Shown here piece after piece: positions 7,704 through 16,602 of a stretch of DNA of 52,930 nucleotides. The notes under the pieces are model-generated. The model searched no databases. It saw nothing but the letters and a program-made list of their open reading frames with translations, and was not told the DNA's origin. Both the position numbers and the translations under genes were made by a program. The number at the start of each line of letters is the position of its first letter. Within the stretch, counting starts at the first letter, position 1. Source of the DNA: Terriglobia bacterium. Lineage in GTDB: Bacteria; Acidobacteriota; Terriglobia; Terriglobales; Acidobacteriaceae. Location of the stretch: the NCBI GenBank assembly GCA_020073215.1, contig JAIQFO010000033.1, forward strand, positions 1 to 52,930, in the 5' to 3' direction.

Positions 7704-8732
7704 TTAATTGCGTAGCGGCGGCGGTTCTTCCGACGGCGCCGGGGACGCGACCGGCTTTGGCTCCAGCAGCGACAATTGCTGCTCCGCCACTCTTGTCTTG
7801 TGGTCGTCATAGGCGCGGATGATTCTCTGCACCAGGTGATGACGCACCACGTCGCTTTCGTCGAAGTGCACGAACGCCAGTCCGTTGACGCCTTGCAGAA
7901 TTTCGACCGCTTCGATCAATCCGCTGCGGCGCGCGGTGGGCAGGTCGATTTGCGTCACGTCGCCGGTGATCACCGCCTTGGAGCCAAATCCCAGGCGAGT
8001 GACGAACATCTTCATCTGCTCGGAGGTGGTGTTCTGCGCCTCATCGAGGATGACGAAGGAATCGTTCAGGGTGCGTCCGCGCATGAAGGCGATGGGCGCG
8101 ATCTCGATGATATTTTTTTCCAGATAACGCTCGACGCGCTCCGGCTCGAGCATGTCAAAGAGCGCGTCGTACAAGGGGCGCAGGTAGGGATCGATCTTCT
8201 CCTGCAAGGTGCCGGGAAGGAAGCCCAGACGCTCTCCGGCCTCGACCGCCGGCCGCGCCAGGATGATGCGGTTGACCTGTTTGTTCAGCAAGGCGGAGAT
8301 GGCCATGGCCACGGCTAAGTAAGTTTTGCCGGTGCCGGCGGGGCCTACGCCGAACACCATGTCGTGCTGCTCGATGGCTTCCAGGTAGCGGCGCTGATTG
8401 GGGCTTTTGGGCTGCACCGTCCGCCGGCCAAATGACCGCTGGCGTCCGGCTTCGGCCAGGCCGCGTAGAGTTGTGTTCGGGTCGCTGACCACCACCCGCA
8501 ACATGCTGCTGAGGTCCCCGTTCAGGAACTGGTGGCCGGACTTCCGGAGATGTTCGTAATCGGCAAATAGCTGTTCGGCACGGGCCACGTCGCGCGGCGC
8601 GCCTTCCAGTTCAATGCGGTCGGAGCGCAGGTCGATATTGAGGTTCAGGCCGTCTTCGAGCACGTGGAGATTTTCATCGCGGGTGCCGAACAGGGTCTCG
8701 ATGTCGGGGGTGAGTTCAATATTTTTTTTCAT
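7704..8732 (-). CDS. phoH: PhoH-like ATPase (YbeZ)
   Basis: P-loop NTPase of the PhoH/YbeZ family, thought to work with YbeY in ribosomal RNA processing. An N-terminal KH-like region (about residues 10-75) is followed by Walker A GPAGTGKT (130-137) and Walker B FVILDEAQN, then conserved helicase-like motifs including GDVTQIDLP. The C-terminal tail is Pro/Glu-rich. It heads the minus-strand cluster phoH-ybeY-corC-era. The ATG has a GCAGGAGGC Shine-Dalgarno about 17 nt upstream. The 245-nt region upstream (8733-8977) holds no convincing gene. Confidence 0.93.
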   Translation of the reverse strand: MKKNIELTPDIETLFGTRDENLHVLEDGLNLNIDLRSDRIELEGAPRDVARAEQLFADYEHLRKSGHQFLNGDLSSMLRVVVSDPNTTLRGLAEAGRQRSFGRRTVQPKSPNQRRYLEAIEQHDMVFGVGPAGTGKTYLAVAMAISALLNKQVNRIILARPAVEAGERLGFLPGTLQEKIDPYLRPLYDALFDMLEPERVERYLEKNIIEIAPIAFMRGRTLNDSFVILDEAQNTTSEQMKMFVTRLGFGSKAVITGDVTQIDLPTARRSGLIEAVEILQGVNGLAFVHFDESDVVRHHLVQRIIRAYDDHKTRVAEQQLSLLEPKPVASPAPSEEPPPLRN

Positions 8733-8977
8733 TCAGGGTTATGCCGCTGCCTCCTGCAGCCTGGGGGCCCTGTTGCGATGGTCGCTTCGTGCCCAATGGA
8801 TCTGGATCGGGGCGTCCGGTTTTTGCACGCAAGAATTGTGTGTAAGGGTGGAAGGTTCCGGAACGCGCGCCAAGGGGGCGCGGACAGCCATCATTTGATT
8901 CAAGCGTAGCGCGGGCGGGCGGGGGAGTCAATGGCAGAGGATGCGGGGCGATGTTCCATCAGTCGAAGACAAGACTG

Positions 8978-10861
8978 CTATGGCAGCGGCCCAAAAACCG
9001 CCACGCCATTCGGCGTCCCGACGAATACCTTGCCGTCCACGATCGTAGGCGTGATGAACTTATTTCCCGCGCCGAACTGGTCGCGGCCGCCGGGCGCCTG
9101 ATTGCTGTTGTAAAGTTCATTCAAGTTGGTTGCGTTGTAGGCGTGCAGCACGGCCACGCTGGCGTTCTCTACGGCCCACACAATCGCGTTGCTGGTACCG
9201 TTCGCCGAGATGCTTGGTGTGGCACCTGGATAGGAGAACGTGTTGCTGGTCTGAAAGGCAGGCGCAGTGGACAGCTTCGCATTCGCAATGCTGAAGGCTT
9301 TGATGGGACTGCTCACCGCACCGTAATAGACCGTGCTATTGAAGTAGGCCGGCATCGAGAAAACGCCTCCCGGCAATGCTCCTGCCAACTCCTGGTATAT
9401 GTTGTTGCTGCTGGAATTAAACTTGCCCATCGCATCCCGGTTTACCACGTAGATGTTCGAATCCTTGCCCGCGCCCACCGCGAGATGAACGGTGTGTCCA
9501 CCCGCATCGATAAGATCGGGTAGAACCAGCGCTCCACCCGAACCCAGATCCGTGTCCGAGTTATTCTCCTGTTGCTGGTTGAACATCTCGAAATAATCCG
9601 CTACCGCGAGCCCCCCAGTAGTCGAAAGCTTAATAAACGCATTTCCGAAATTGCCGTTGCTGGGAAAGCCGCTGGCATTCATGCTGGTGTCGAAGGCGCC
9701 GTTGGCATCCAGGAAGTAGATATTGCCGGAGCTGTCGGCGGCCAGCCCAGCGCCCGCAGCCCAGAGTGCGCCCTCGCTGCCGTTGGGAACCACGTTCAGC
9801 ACGCTGGTCTGCAGCAAGGTGGCGGCATCGTAAGCGATGATCCAACCCGTGTAGGGCCGGATGTCGCAGTGCGACGCCCATCCCGTGTACACCACGCCGT
9901 TCATCAGCAACAGCCCAACCCGTTCCTTGTACTGCGCGGGATCGAAGATGACGTCCGTGCCGTTGGTGTTGTCCCCCGTCCCTGGATAACTGGCCTGGAC
10001 CTCTACCGGCCCGCCAAAGAGCTCCGTTCCCAACGCCAGATCGAGCGCGTGCAGGCGCTGGTGATACGTCGATCCATTCTTTGACATGGCAACTACGTAT
10101 ACCGCGCCGTTCGGACCACGCGTGCGATCAATGACCGGCGTCGCGGTTACGCCAATCTCAGGCGACACCTGGCCACACCCGCGAGAATCAGAAGGGGTTT
10201 CCCCATTTGCCAACATCGACGTCTGCCAGAGCTTGGCGCCGGAATCCGCGTCGAAGGCGTAGACAGAGTCGTGTTCAGTTGGGACGATCAGAACGTTGTG
10301 TGTGCCGCTGCCGGGGACGGGAACGTTGGATGCGTGCAACGGCTGTGCGTCTACCTTACCGTCGACCGGATAGAAGCCAATCTTGCCGAAAGTTGCCGAA
10401 GCAACATTGCTGGTCGTCAGGGTCGATTCGGTGAGATTCTGGCCGGTGCGGGCAATGTCATTGTGGTAGGTCAAGACATCGGTGGTTGTCGAAACGCTAT
10501 TGACGGTGAGCGTGGCGGCGTTGCTGGTGGCGCTTCCGGCGGAGTTGCTCACCAGGACCCGAAACGTACTTCCGCTATCCGCGGCGCCCGTCGTCGGCGT
10601 GGTGTACCGGGTAGATGTCGCTCCCGCGATGACGCTGGTGCCCTTTTGCCACTGATAGCTCAAGGGCGCTGTCCCGGTTGCGACCACCGAAAACGTGGCG
10701 GTCTGGCCTGCCGCCACGGTCTGATTCGAAGGCTGCGTCGTAATCACCGGAGCCGCCGCATTCATGGAGCCGCCGGCGCCACCGCCGCAACTCGCCAGCA
10801 ACAACCCGGCGGCTATAGAAAGCGCAACACAGAAGCGGGTCGTTAGGTCTTGTGCGCCCAT
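8978..10861 (-). CDS. Lipoprotein with Ig-like domain and PQQ-type beta-propeller
   Basis: Predicted surface or periplasmic lipoprotein of 627 aa. The start chosen is the ATG at 10861, because it gives a signal peptide ending in the lipobox LLASC. The frame stays open further upstream but that part has no signal-like character. After a Gly-rich linker comes an Ig-like domain (ITTQPSNQTVAAGQTATFSV onward), then a long region starting TYHNDIARTGQN with repeated strand patterns such as VLIVPTEHDSVYAFDADSG, typical of PQQ/WD-like propellers. No enzymatic residues are obvious. Proteins of this architecture are common in Acidobacteriota and their role is unknown. Confidence 0.8.
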   Translation of the reverse strand: MGAQDLTTRFCVALSIAAGLLLASCGGGAGGSMNAAAPVITTQPSNQTVAAGQTATFSVVATGTAPLSYQWQKGTSVIAGATSTRYTTPTTGAADSGSTFRVLVSNSAGSATSNAATLTVNSVSTTTDVLTYHNDIARTGQNLTESTLTTSNVASATFGKIGFYPVDGKVDAQPLHASNVPVPGSGTHNVLIVPTEHDSVYAFDADSGAKLWQTSMLANGETPSDSRGCGQVSPEIGVTATPVIDRTRGPNGAVYVVAMSKNGSTYHQRLHALDLALGTELFGGPVEVQASYPGTGDNTNGTDVIFDPAQYKERVGLLLMNGVVYTGWASHCDIRPYTGWIIAYDAATLLQTSVLNVVPNGSEGALWAAGAGLAADSSGNIYFLDANGAFDTSMNASGFPSNGNFGNAFIKLSTTGGLAVADYFEMFNQQQENNSDTDLGSGGALVLPDLIDAGGHTVHLAVGAGKDSNIYVVNRDAMGKFNSSSNNIYQELAGALPGGVFSMPAYFNSTVYYGAVSSPIKAFSIANAKLSTAPAFQTSNTFSYPGATPSISANGTSNAIVWAVENASVAVLHAYNATNLNELYNSNQAPGGRDQFGAGNKFITPTIVDGKVFVGTPNGVAVFGPLP

Positions 10862-11009
10862 GAAATGAGGTTCCCCAAAGCGGGTGGCTTTCCGCAATGA
10901 TGCCAGCTTTTGGCCGATCTGGCGAGTCTTGGGAGATGGGCAGGCAGTGGATAAAGGGAAATGCCGAAGACAGTGGAGCTTGGCCGAATTGCAATGCGCA
11001 GTTGCGTGG

Positions 11010-11015
11010 TAACAT
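11010..11015 (+). promoter_or_regulatory. Possible -10 element placed for a leaderless mRNA
   Basis: TAACAT lies 6 nt before the GTG at 11022, the spacing seen for leaderless transcripts with a TANNNT -10. No good -35 is visible, so confidence is low. Confidence 0.3.
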
Positions 11016-11021
11016 CTGGCC

Positions 11022-11252
11022 GTGGCGATTAGCGACACAAGCCCGGTGGCGCAAGCTCTCCAGCTTCAGATTCAGAGCGCAATGTCGGGAGAGCAACGCA
11101 TGACCCTTGCTTATGAGATGAGCATGTTCGCTCGGGAGTTGGCGAGGGAAGGAATTCGGCGGGATCATCCGGACTGGTCAGACGCGCAGATTGCACGGGA
11201 ATTATTGCGGCTGGCCTTTCTTCCGGGACCGTTGCCGGCCGGGCTGCCATGA
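11022..11252 (+). CDS. Small protein paired with a nucleotidyltransferase
   Basis: A 76-aa acidic/amphipathic protein of unknown function. It starts at GTG 11022; an ATG at 11082 is an alternative and leaves 56 residues. The second half (MTLAYEMSMFARELAREGIR, then HPDWSDAQIARELLRLAFLP) looks like two helices. The stop overlaps the next start by 4 nt (ATGA), so the two are translationally coupled. Small helical partners upstream of nucleotidyltransferase-fold proteins often act as antitoxins, but that role here is inferred from arrangement only. Confidence 0.65.
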   Translation: MAISDTSPVAQALQLQIQSAMSGEQRMTLAYEMSMFARELAREGIRRDHPDWSDAQIARELLRLAFLPGPLPAGLP

Positions 11253-11815
11253 GTGTTTCGGAAGTCTTCCAGAGAATCTCCTCTGCGCTTGACCAATCTG
11301 GCATTGGCTACATGCTTACTGGGTCCTTTGCTAGCGCCCACTATGGAGCGCCGCGATCCACACAAGACATTGATCTCGTAATTGAAGCTACCCCCGCGCA
11401 GTTGCGGAAGTTTATAGAAGCGCTGCCAAGCAGCGAATACTACGCGGATTGGGACACGGCTCTGGAAGCTTACAACCGGCAGTCCATGTTCAACGTGATT
11501 GACTTGGCAACCGGCTGGAAGATTGATTTGATTATTCGCAAGTCGCGCGCCTTTAGCCTGGAAGAATTCCGCCGTCGTCAACGGGTCACGCTGCATAACG
11601 TTCCGCTCTTTGTTGCGAGTGCCGAAGACGTAGTTCTGGCAAAACTCGAATGGGCAAAGCTGGCGCAATCGCAGCGGCAGATTGAAGACGCGGCGGCAAT
11701 CTTGAGGGTGAGATGGGGTGCGATGGATCACTCCTATTTGGAAAAGTGGATTACGGAGTTGAGATTAATTAACGAGTGGGGAGACGCACGGAGCGCAGCA
11801 AGGATCTCGTACTGA
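11249..11815 (+). CDS. Nucleotidyltransferase-fold protein (possible MNT/AbiEii-type)
   Basis: A 188-aa protein with the DNA polymerase beta-like nucleotidyltransferase signature: G25-S26 in LTGSFASAHYG, acidic pair D40 and D42 in STQDIDLVIE, and a likely third acid D93 in KIDLIIR. The core resembles the DUF6036/AbiEii group that transfers nucleotides to tRNA or to a partner protein. It overlaps the preceding small gene by 4 nt. The arrangement suggests a toxin-antitoxin or modification pair. It faces a frameshifted membrane gene 5 nt downstream. Function beyond the fold is not established. Confidence 0.75.
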   Translation: MSVSEVFQRISSALDQSGIGYMLTGSFASAHYGAPRSTQDIDLVIEATPAQLRKFIEALPSSEYYADWDTALEAYNRQSMFNVIDLATGWKIDLIIRKSRAFSLEEFRRRQRVTLHNVPLFVASAEDVVLAKLEWAKLAQSQRQIEDAAAILRVRWGAMDHSYLEKWITELRLINEWGDARSAARISY

Positions 11816-11820
11816 CGAAC

Positions 11821-12391
11821 TTACCGACTTGCCCGGTTCTTCCGGTAGACGCATTGAATGAAGTCCCGACCGAAGAAATAAATCAACACAAGCGACCATG
11901 TCAGTTGAAGGACGAACACGGCGATGCAAAGCGATGCATCCTGCCAGCCCCGAAGATAGCAGTCACCAAGGATTTGACCATATGCACCATGGATGATTGC
12001 GCCGATATCCAAGTCGTGGCCCATGCATACGCCGCCCCAGAAAATACCAGTAACGATGAGAAGGATATCACCCGCGATTCGGAGGGGTGTTCGGGAAAAC
12101 ATACAAACTGCCCGCCGCTGTCGCCAAGAATCGATGTTCAATGTCGCCCAAAACCACAGCAAGCCAACCGCAGCTATCAATATCGGGTAATCCCAAGAAC
12201 CCGGCAGAAAGCGGGACCATAACAGTCGCGGCAACCGATTGGGCGTTAATGGCAAACAAAAGCCTAAGTGCTGGAGATATTCCGGGCGAGTCTGAGACTC
12301 TCATTACGGCCGCGTACCATACGTCAGACCGCTTGAGCAGGCCTACCGCCAGCGCCATCTGAGCCACGGGCACTACGTATTTCAGTTTCAC
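11821..12391 (-). pseudogene. Small membrane protein gene broken by a 1-nt frameshift
   Basis: Two overlapping minus-strand frames make one sensible protein. The first begins at 12391 (MKLKYVVPVAQMALAVGLL) and runs to LLFAINA. A switch of one nucleotide at the GGG run 12241-12243 joins it to the second frame (NRLPRLLWSRFLPG onward), which continues with three further membrane helices to 11821. Downstream of this point the first frame loses its hydrophobic character. The cause is a recent 1-nt indel, a sequencing error or, less likely, programmed frameshifting. The start overlaps the stop of the AAA ATPase gene by 4 nt. Function unknown. Confidence 0.65.
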
Positions 12392-14040
12392 TCTGATGCT
12401 CTTTCTCCTTTAGCTTCCGGTGCGCTCGCCCAGACCGCCCGCTCTTTCGCCCACGCCCGCAGCTCAGCGATCTCCTCGGCGCGCGTGATCGACAGCGGTA
12501 CTGTGGACGAGAGGGCGGTGAGCAGGTCTTCGGTGCTTAGCTCCTGTTTACGAGCAAAGGCGGCGTAAAGGGCGGTTTGCACGGCGGATTCGATTTCGGC
12601 TCCGGAGAAGCCCTTGGCTGCTGCTGCCGCCCGGTCCAGATCGTAGTCGGCGGGATTGCGTTTGCGTTTGGTTAGCTGGATGGAAAATACCTGCTTCCGC
12701 TCGGCTGCGCTGGGCAGGTCTACGAAGAAGAGTTCGTCGAAGCGTCCCTTGCGGATCAGTTCTGGTGGCAGCACGGTTACGTTGTTGCAGGTGGCGGCCA
12801 CGAAGACGGCGGGCTTGCGCTCCTGCATCCAGGATAGAAACGACGCCAGCAGGCGCGATGAAACACCGGCGTCGGCGGAGGCGGAATCGGGGCCGCTTCC
12901 GGCGAAGACTTTTTCCAATTCGTCGATCCACAAGACGCAGGGAGCCAGGCCCTCGGCTACTCGGAATACTTTCTGAATGCGCTTTTCTGTTTCGCCTATG
13001 AATTTGTCGTACACGGCGGCGGTGTCGAATTTTACTAGCGGCAGCTTCCATTCTCCGGCTACGGCTCGGGCGCACAGACTCTTGCCGCATCCTTGCACTC
13101 CTAGAATGATTACGCCTTTGGGTGGATCGAGGCCGAACTGGCGGGCTTGGTCGTCCCAGGAGCCTCGGCGCTGCTGTAGCCAGTGCTTCAAATTGTCCAG
13201 GCCGCCTACGCTCGCCATGTTGTCGGTCGCATCCACGAACTCCAGCATCTCGGAGCGCTTCAGCAAAGCCTTCTTGGCGTCGAGCACATCGGTAAGGCAA
13301 TCGGGCGAGAGCGCCAGGCGTCCGACTACCGTCTGCGAGATGGCGCGCTCGGCGGCTTCTTCGGTTAGACCGCGGAGATTCGCAGCCATCGCGTCTACGC
13401 CATTGGCGTCCAGTTGGAGTTTCAGGGTGTGGGTTCCGGCGAGGCGGGTATAGGTTTCGCGGATGATGTCGCGGAGGCGGTCGCGGTCGGGCAGTGGCAG
13501 ATCTAGAAATTCCACCAGGCTCGCCAGTTCGGGCGGCATTTCGATGGCGGGAGCGGTGAGCACAAGAGTCCTGCGGTTAGCGGAAAATTTCTGGCCCACG
13601 TCGCGCAGGCGACGGACCACTATCGGGTTATCCATGTGGCGATGGAAGTCTTTGAGCACGAAGACGGCCTCGATGGTCATAGTCTCGAGGTTGGCGAGCG
13701 CTTGCACGGGGTCGGCGGTGTTATACATGGCGGTTCGCGGAGCGGCGCTGGCGTCGGAACCGAGCGACGACAGCATGGCTCGCGCCAGGCGATCGGCTTC
13801 GCTGTTGCCTTGCGGAGCCGTGCCCCGCGCCTGAACCGGCGGGGGCGCGGCAACACCGCTGCCGGAGCGCACCAGACCGTCGGCGATGGTCCATTCAAAG
13901 ACTGCCAGACTCAGCTCGGAGCAGGCCGTGCGCACCAGCGTTAGCGCGCGCACTTCCTCGACCGTCTCCATGACTACGATCGGGGTGGAGGAGTTGATCA
14001 AAACTTTGAGGCGTTCGATGGGACTCTGGGGCGGATTCAT
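12388..14040 (-). CDS. Ycf46-like AAA+ ATPase
   Basis: Protein of 550 aa. The N-terminal half (about 1-270) matches the pattern of Ycf46 proteins, with an inactive-looking P-loop-like region and VVMETVEEVRAL near the start. The AAA+ core follows: Walker A GVQGCGKS (314-321), Walker B VLWIDE (369-374), an arginine-finger-bearing segment near IRKGRFDELFF, and a C-terminal lid. Homologues are stand-alone AAA ATPases; in cyanobacteria Ycf46 has been linked to CO2 use. The substrate here is unknown. Residues about 60-80 form a Pro/Gln-rich linker. Confidence 0.82.
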   Translation of the reverse strand: MNPPQSPIERLKVLINSSTPIVVMETVEEVRALTLVRTACSELSLAVFEWTIADGLVRSGSGVAAPPPVQARGTAPQGNSEADRLARAMLSSLGSDASAAPRTAMYNTADPVQALANLETMTIEAVFVLKDFHRHMDNPIVVRRLRDVGQKFSANRRTLVLTAPAIEMPPELASLVEFLDLPLPDRDRLRDIIRETYTRLAGTHTLKLQLDANGVDAMAANLRGLTEEAAERAISQTVVGRLALSPDCLTDVLDAKKALLKRSEMLEFVDATDNMASVGGLDNLKHWLQQRRGSWDDQARQFGLDPPKGVIILGVQGCGKSLCARAVAGEWKLPLVKFDTAAVYDKFIGETEKRIQKVFRVAEGLAPCVLWIDELEKVFAGSGPDSASADAGVSSRLLASFLSWMQERKPAVFVAATCNNVTVLPPELIRKGRFDELFFVDLPSAAERKQVFSIQLTKRKRNPADYDLDRAAAAAKGFSGAEIESAVQTALYAAFARKQELSTEDLLTALSSTVPLSITRAEEIAELRAWAKERAVWASAPEAKGERASE

Positions 14041-14046
14041 ATCTAT

Positions 14047-14076
14047 TTGACCGGGCGCAACTTGCTCCCGTAGAAT
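14047..14076 (+). promoter_or_regulatory. Sigma70-type promoter of rpsT
   Basis: TTGACC (14047-14052), 18-nt spacer, TAGAAT (14071-14076). The expected start near 14083 gives a leader of about 60 nt before rpsT. Confidence 0.7.
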
Positions 14077-14143
14077 ACAGCTTCGGTTCCTACCGGAATA
14101 CTCTCCTAGCGCGATCTAGGGCAAACAAAGGTAATCAAGCCTC

Positions 14144-14407
14144 ATGGCAAATCACTTTTCGGCGATGAAACGCGCCCGTCAGACAGCGAAACGAACCGTC
14201 CGCAACCGGGCCAACAGCTCGCAACTGCGCACCGCTTTGCGGAGCCTGCGCGAGAGCCTAGCCAAGGGTGACAAGGCCGCAGCCGGCCAGATCTATCGGC
14301 AAACCGTGTCGGCGCTCGACAAGGCCATTCAGAAGGGTGTGCTGCACGAAAATACCGCCTCGCGGTACAAGTCGCGGCTGTCGGCGCGGCTGAACGCGCT
14401 AAAGTAG
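14144..14407 (+). CDS. rpsT: 30S ribosomal protein S20
   Basis: Small basic ribosomal protein (87 aa) that binds 16S rRNA in the body of the 30S subunit. It starts [18 protein letters not shown] and is Lys/Arg-rich and helical throughout, as S20 is. The stand-alone gene behind its own promoter is the usual arrangement. Upstream, the divergent Ycf46-like gene starts about 100 nt away. Confidence 0.95.
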   Translation: MANHFSAMKRARQTAKRTVRNRANSSQLRTALRSLRESLAKGDKAAAGQIYRQTVSALDKAIQKGVLHENTASRYKSRLSARLNALK

Positions 14408-14635
14408 GCGTGCACGGGACTGAACTCGCCTCTAGCCCCTGGAAGGGTGCGCGAGAACTCGGTCGTCCCTCCGGGACTTTACTCAACCTTTACTTCCCCC
14501 CAGCGCTGAAGCGCCGGGCGAAGCTCGGACGCCCCTCCGGGGCTCGATTTTCGGACTCGGCACGGCCCTCTGAGGTTCAGATTTTGGAGGGTGGAACGGG
14601 TACCGGGAGGATGATTGCCGAGGTGTAAATAATTC
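14408..14635. other. Gene-free region with palindromic words downstream of rpsT
   Basis: No gene supported. It contains short GC-rich inverted words, such as GTCCCTCCGGGAC near 14462 and AGCGCTGAAGCGC near 14502, followed by a CCCCTCCGGGG word. They resemble intergenic palindromes seen elsewhere in the window, and one may terminate rpsT. Confidence 0.5.
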
Positions 14636-14663
14636 TTGACCTTCCCTAGCGGTTTGTTATACT
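14636..14663 (+). promoter_or_regulatory. Sigma70-type promoter upstream of the omega-like gene
   Basis: TTGACC (14636-14641), 16-nt spacer, TATACT (14658-14663). The expected start near 14670 leaves a leader of about 230 nt before the next start codon. Confidence 0.7.
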
Positions 14664-14669
14664 TAGGTG

Positions 14670-14901
14670 TTCTCGGGACACGAAAGCACGTTTCTGCCGG
14701 TCCTTTGGAACCTCCGCTCGTGGTGTGGCAACTCCTTGAAGAATGTGCAACTTTTGGGTTGGGCGGGGCATCTATCTTGGGTAATTCTGGCAAATCCCAT
14801 TGCATTTTGGCCTGCGTTTAGTTCGGCTAGCGTAGTCGACCATCACCCAGTGGGCGGACGATGAGATCGTCGCTTAAATTATCCCTAATGTGAGGAGAAC
14901 G
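14670..14901 (+). other. Long untranslated leader or small RNA of unknown class
   Basis: About 230 nt follow a good promoter without a supported reading frame. Several local hairpins are visible, the clearest at 14857-14862/14866-14871 (GACGAT, loop GAG, ATCGTC), and a TGGG...CCCA pairing lies near 14778-14799. I do not recognise 6S RNA, SRP RNA or a known riboswitch. It could be a regulatory leader of the omega-like gene and rho, or an independent RNA. Confidence 0.4.
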
Positions 14902-15123
14902 ATGAACATGCGCTCTGATCGCGTATTTGACGCTCTACATACTTTGCGGAACCGGTATATGCTCTGCCAACTTGCCTCGAAGGCAACGCGGAAATTTCAT
15001 AAGCCGAATACCCGCATTCAGGAAACCATGAATCAGGTGTTTGACAAGATCGCTGATGCGGAACGTCATGACATCCTGAGCGAACCCGAGAACTTTGCCG
15101 AAGCACAACGGCGAGCTGCCTAA
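14902..15123 (+). CDS. Small protein resembling RNA polymerase omega subunit
   Basis: Protein of 73 aa. The ATG at 14902 is chosen because AGGAG lies 4 nt upstream. The centre NRYMLCQLASKATRKFHKPN matches the omega (RpoZ) pattern of NR-F/Y-x-L, then ASK and a basic stretch, in the right place for a small polymerase subunit. The C-terminal half does not match omega well, so the call is tentative. It lies 93 nt upstream of rho on the same strand, behind a long leader, which places it among transcription machinery genes. Confidence 0.55.
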   Translation: MNMRSDRVFDALHTLRNRYMLCQLASKATRKFHKPNTRIQETMNQVFDKIADAERHDILSEPENFAEAQRRAA

Positions 15124-15129
15124 GCAGCT

Positions 15130-15151
15130 CCGCCGTGTGCCCGCACGGCGG
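15130..15151 (+). terminator. Hairpin between the omega-like gene and rho
   Basis: An 8-bp GC-rich stem, CCGCCGTG (15130-15137) with CACGGCGG (15144-15151) and a 6-nt loop, starts 6 nt after the upstream stop codon. No U-tract follows, so it may be an attenuator or an mRNA-stabilising hairpin rather than a full terminator. Confidence 0.45.
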
Positions 15152-15216
15152 CAGAGCAATCCAGTCCCGCGAGAGAAACGAAAATCCCTCCCGAAAAGTC
15201 ATCCACGTAGGCAAAT

Positions 15217-16467
15217 ATGACCATTGCAGAACTCAAAGAAAAAAACATTACCGAGCTGACCAAGATCGCCCGATCCTTGGAACTGCCGGGCGCCAGCGGA
15301 CTCCGCAAACAGGATCTCATCTTCAAGATCCTGCAGGCGCAAAGTGAAAAAGAAGGACACATCTTCGCCGAGGGTGTGCTGGAGATCCTCCCGGACGGCT
15401 ACGGCTTTCTGCGCTCGCCCGACTACAACTACCTTCCCGGGCCCGACGACATTTATGTGTCGCCGTCGCAAATCCGCAAGTTTGACCTGAAAACCGGCGA
15501 CACCATCAGCGGACAGGTACGGCCTCCGCACGAGGGCGAGAAGTATTTCGCGCTGGTGAAGATCGAGGCGGTCAATTTCGAGTCGCCCGACGAGGCCCGC
15601 AACAAGATTCTGTTCGACAACCTGACGCCGCTGTATCCGCAGGAGCGGTTGAAACTCGAAACCGTGAAAGAGAATATCAGCGCGCGCGTCATGGACCTGC
15701 TCACCCCGCTCGGCAAAGGACAGCGCGGCCTGATCGTTTCGCCTCCGCGGGCCGGCAAGACCATGCTGCTGCAGAACGTGGCAAATTCGATTACTACGAA
15801 TCACCCTGAAGTCGTGCTGATGGTGCTGCTGATCGACGAGCGCCCGGAAGAAGTTACCGATATGCAGCGCTCGGTCAAGGGCGAAGTCATCTCGTCGACA
15901 TTCGACGAACCCGCTGCCCGGCACGTGCAGGTCGCGGAAATGGTGATTGAAAAGGCTAAAAGACTAGTCGAGCACAAGCGCGACGTGGTCATTCTGCTGG
16001 ATTCGATCACGCGTCTGGCGCGCGCTTATAACACGATCGTTCCGCCTTCGGGCAAAGTGCTCTCGGGCGGCGTCGATTCGAACGCGTTGCAGCGTCCGAA
16101 ACGCTTCTTCGGATCGGCTCGCAATATCGAAGAAGGGGGCTCGCTCACCATCATCGCCACCGCGCTCATCGACACCGGGTCGCGCATGGACGATGTGATC
16201 TTCGAAGAATTCAAGGGCACGGGCAATTCGGAAATCATCCTGGATCGCAAGCTGGTGGATAAGCGAACCTTCCCGGCGATTGATATTCAGCGCTCGGGCA
16301 CACGCAAAGAAGAGCTGCTGATTCCGAAAGAAGATTTGCAGCGCATCTGGGTGCTGCGCAAGGTGTTGAACCCGCTGTCGCCAGTCGAAGCCATGGAGTT
16401 GCTGATTGAGCGGCTGGCCAAGGCGGGGTCGAACAGCGAATTCCTGGCCAAGATGAGTTCGTTGTAG
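15217..16467 (+). CDS. rho: Transcription termination factor Rho
   Basis: Hexameric RNA helicase that ends transcription. In order: an N-terminal Rho_N helical domain (about 1-43), a cold-shock-like RNA-binding domain with GYGFLR (61-66), and a RecA-type ATPase core with P-loop PPRAGKT (176-182), the [12 protein letters not shown] segment and the [11 protein letters not shown] motif. The 416-aa length is normal and there is no extra N-terminal insertion. It is followed by an intrinsic-type hairpin at 16521-16550. Confidence 0.97.
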   Translation: MTIAELKEKNITELTKIARSLELPGASGLRKQDLIFKILQAQSEKEGHIFAEGVLEILPDGYGFLRSPDYNYLPGPDDIYVSPSQIRKFDLKTGDTISGQVRPPHEGEKYFALVKIEAVNFESPDEARNKILFDNLTPLYPQERLKLETVKENISARVMDLLTPLGKGQRGLIVSPPRAGKTMLLQNVANSITTNHPEVVLMVLLIDERPEEVTDMQRSVKGEVISSTFDEPAARHVQVAEMVIEKAKRLVEHKRDVVILLDSITRLARAYNTIVPPSGKVLSGGVDSNALQRPKRFFGSARNIEEGGSLTIIATALIDTGSRMDDVIFEEFKGTGNSEIILDRKLVDKRTFPAIDIQRSGTRKEELLIPKEDLQRIWVLRKVLNPLSPVEAMELLIERLAKAGSNSEFLAKMSSL

Positions 16468-16520
16468 GTTCGTGTGGGGCGGACACTTCTGTCCGCCCGA
16501 GCCGCCTGTCCGGGATAGTC

Positions 16521-16550
16521 AAACGCCATCCGGTCGACTGGATGGCGTTT
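16521..16550. terminator. Hairpin between convergent rho and mddA-like genes
   Basis: An 11-bp stem pairs AAACGCCATCC (16521-16531) with GGATGGCGTTT (16540-16550), followed by TTCG on the plus strand. It can serve both converging genes. Essentially the same stem recurs at 17452-17480. Confidence 0.75.
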
Positions 16551-16602
16551 TCGTCTCCAAAACTCCCTCAAGGACCCAGGCCGATCTCCCCTCCTCCCTG
16601 AC

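Noticed and set aside
10862..11038. N-terminal extension of the Ig/PQQ lipoprotein
   Set aside because: It would place 59 non-signal-like residues before the lipoprotein signal and overlap the divergent gene.
14670..14901. 6S RNA, SRP RNA or a known riboswitch
   Set aside because: No recognisable conserved core was seen; reported only as an unknown leader.
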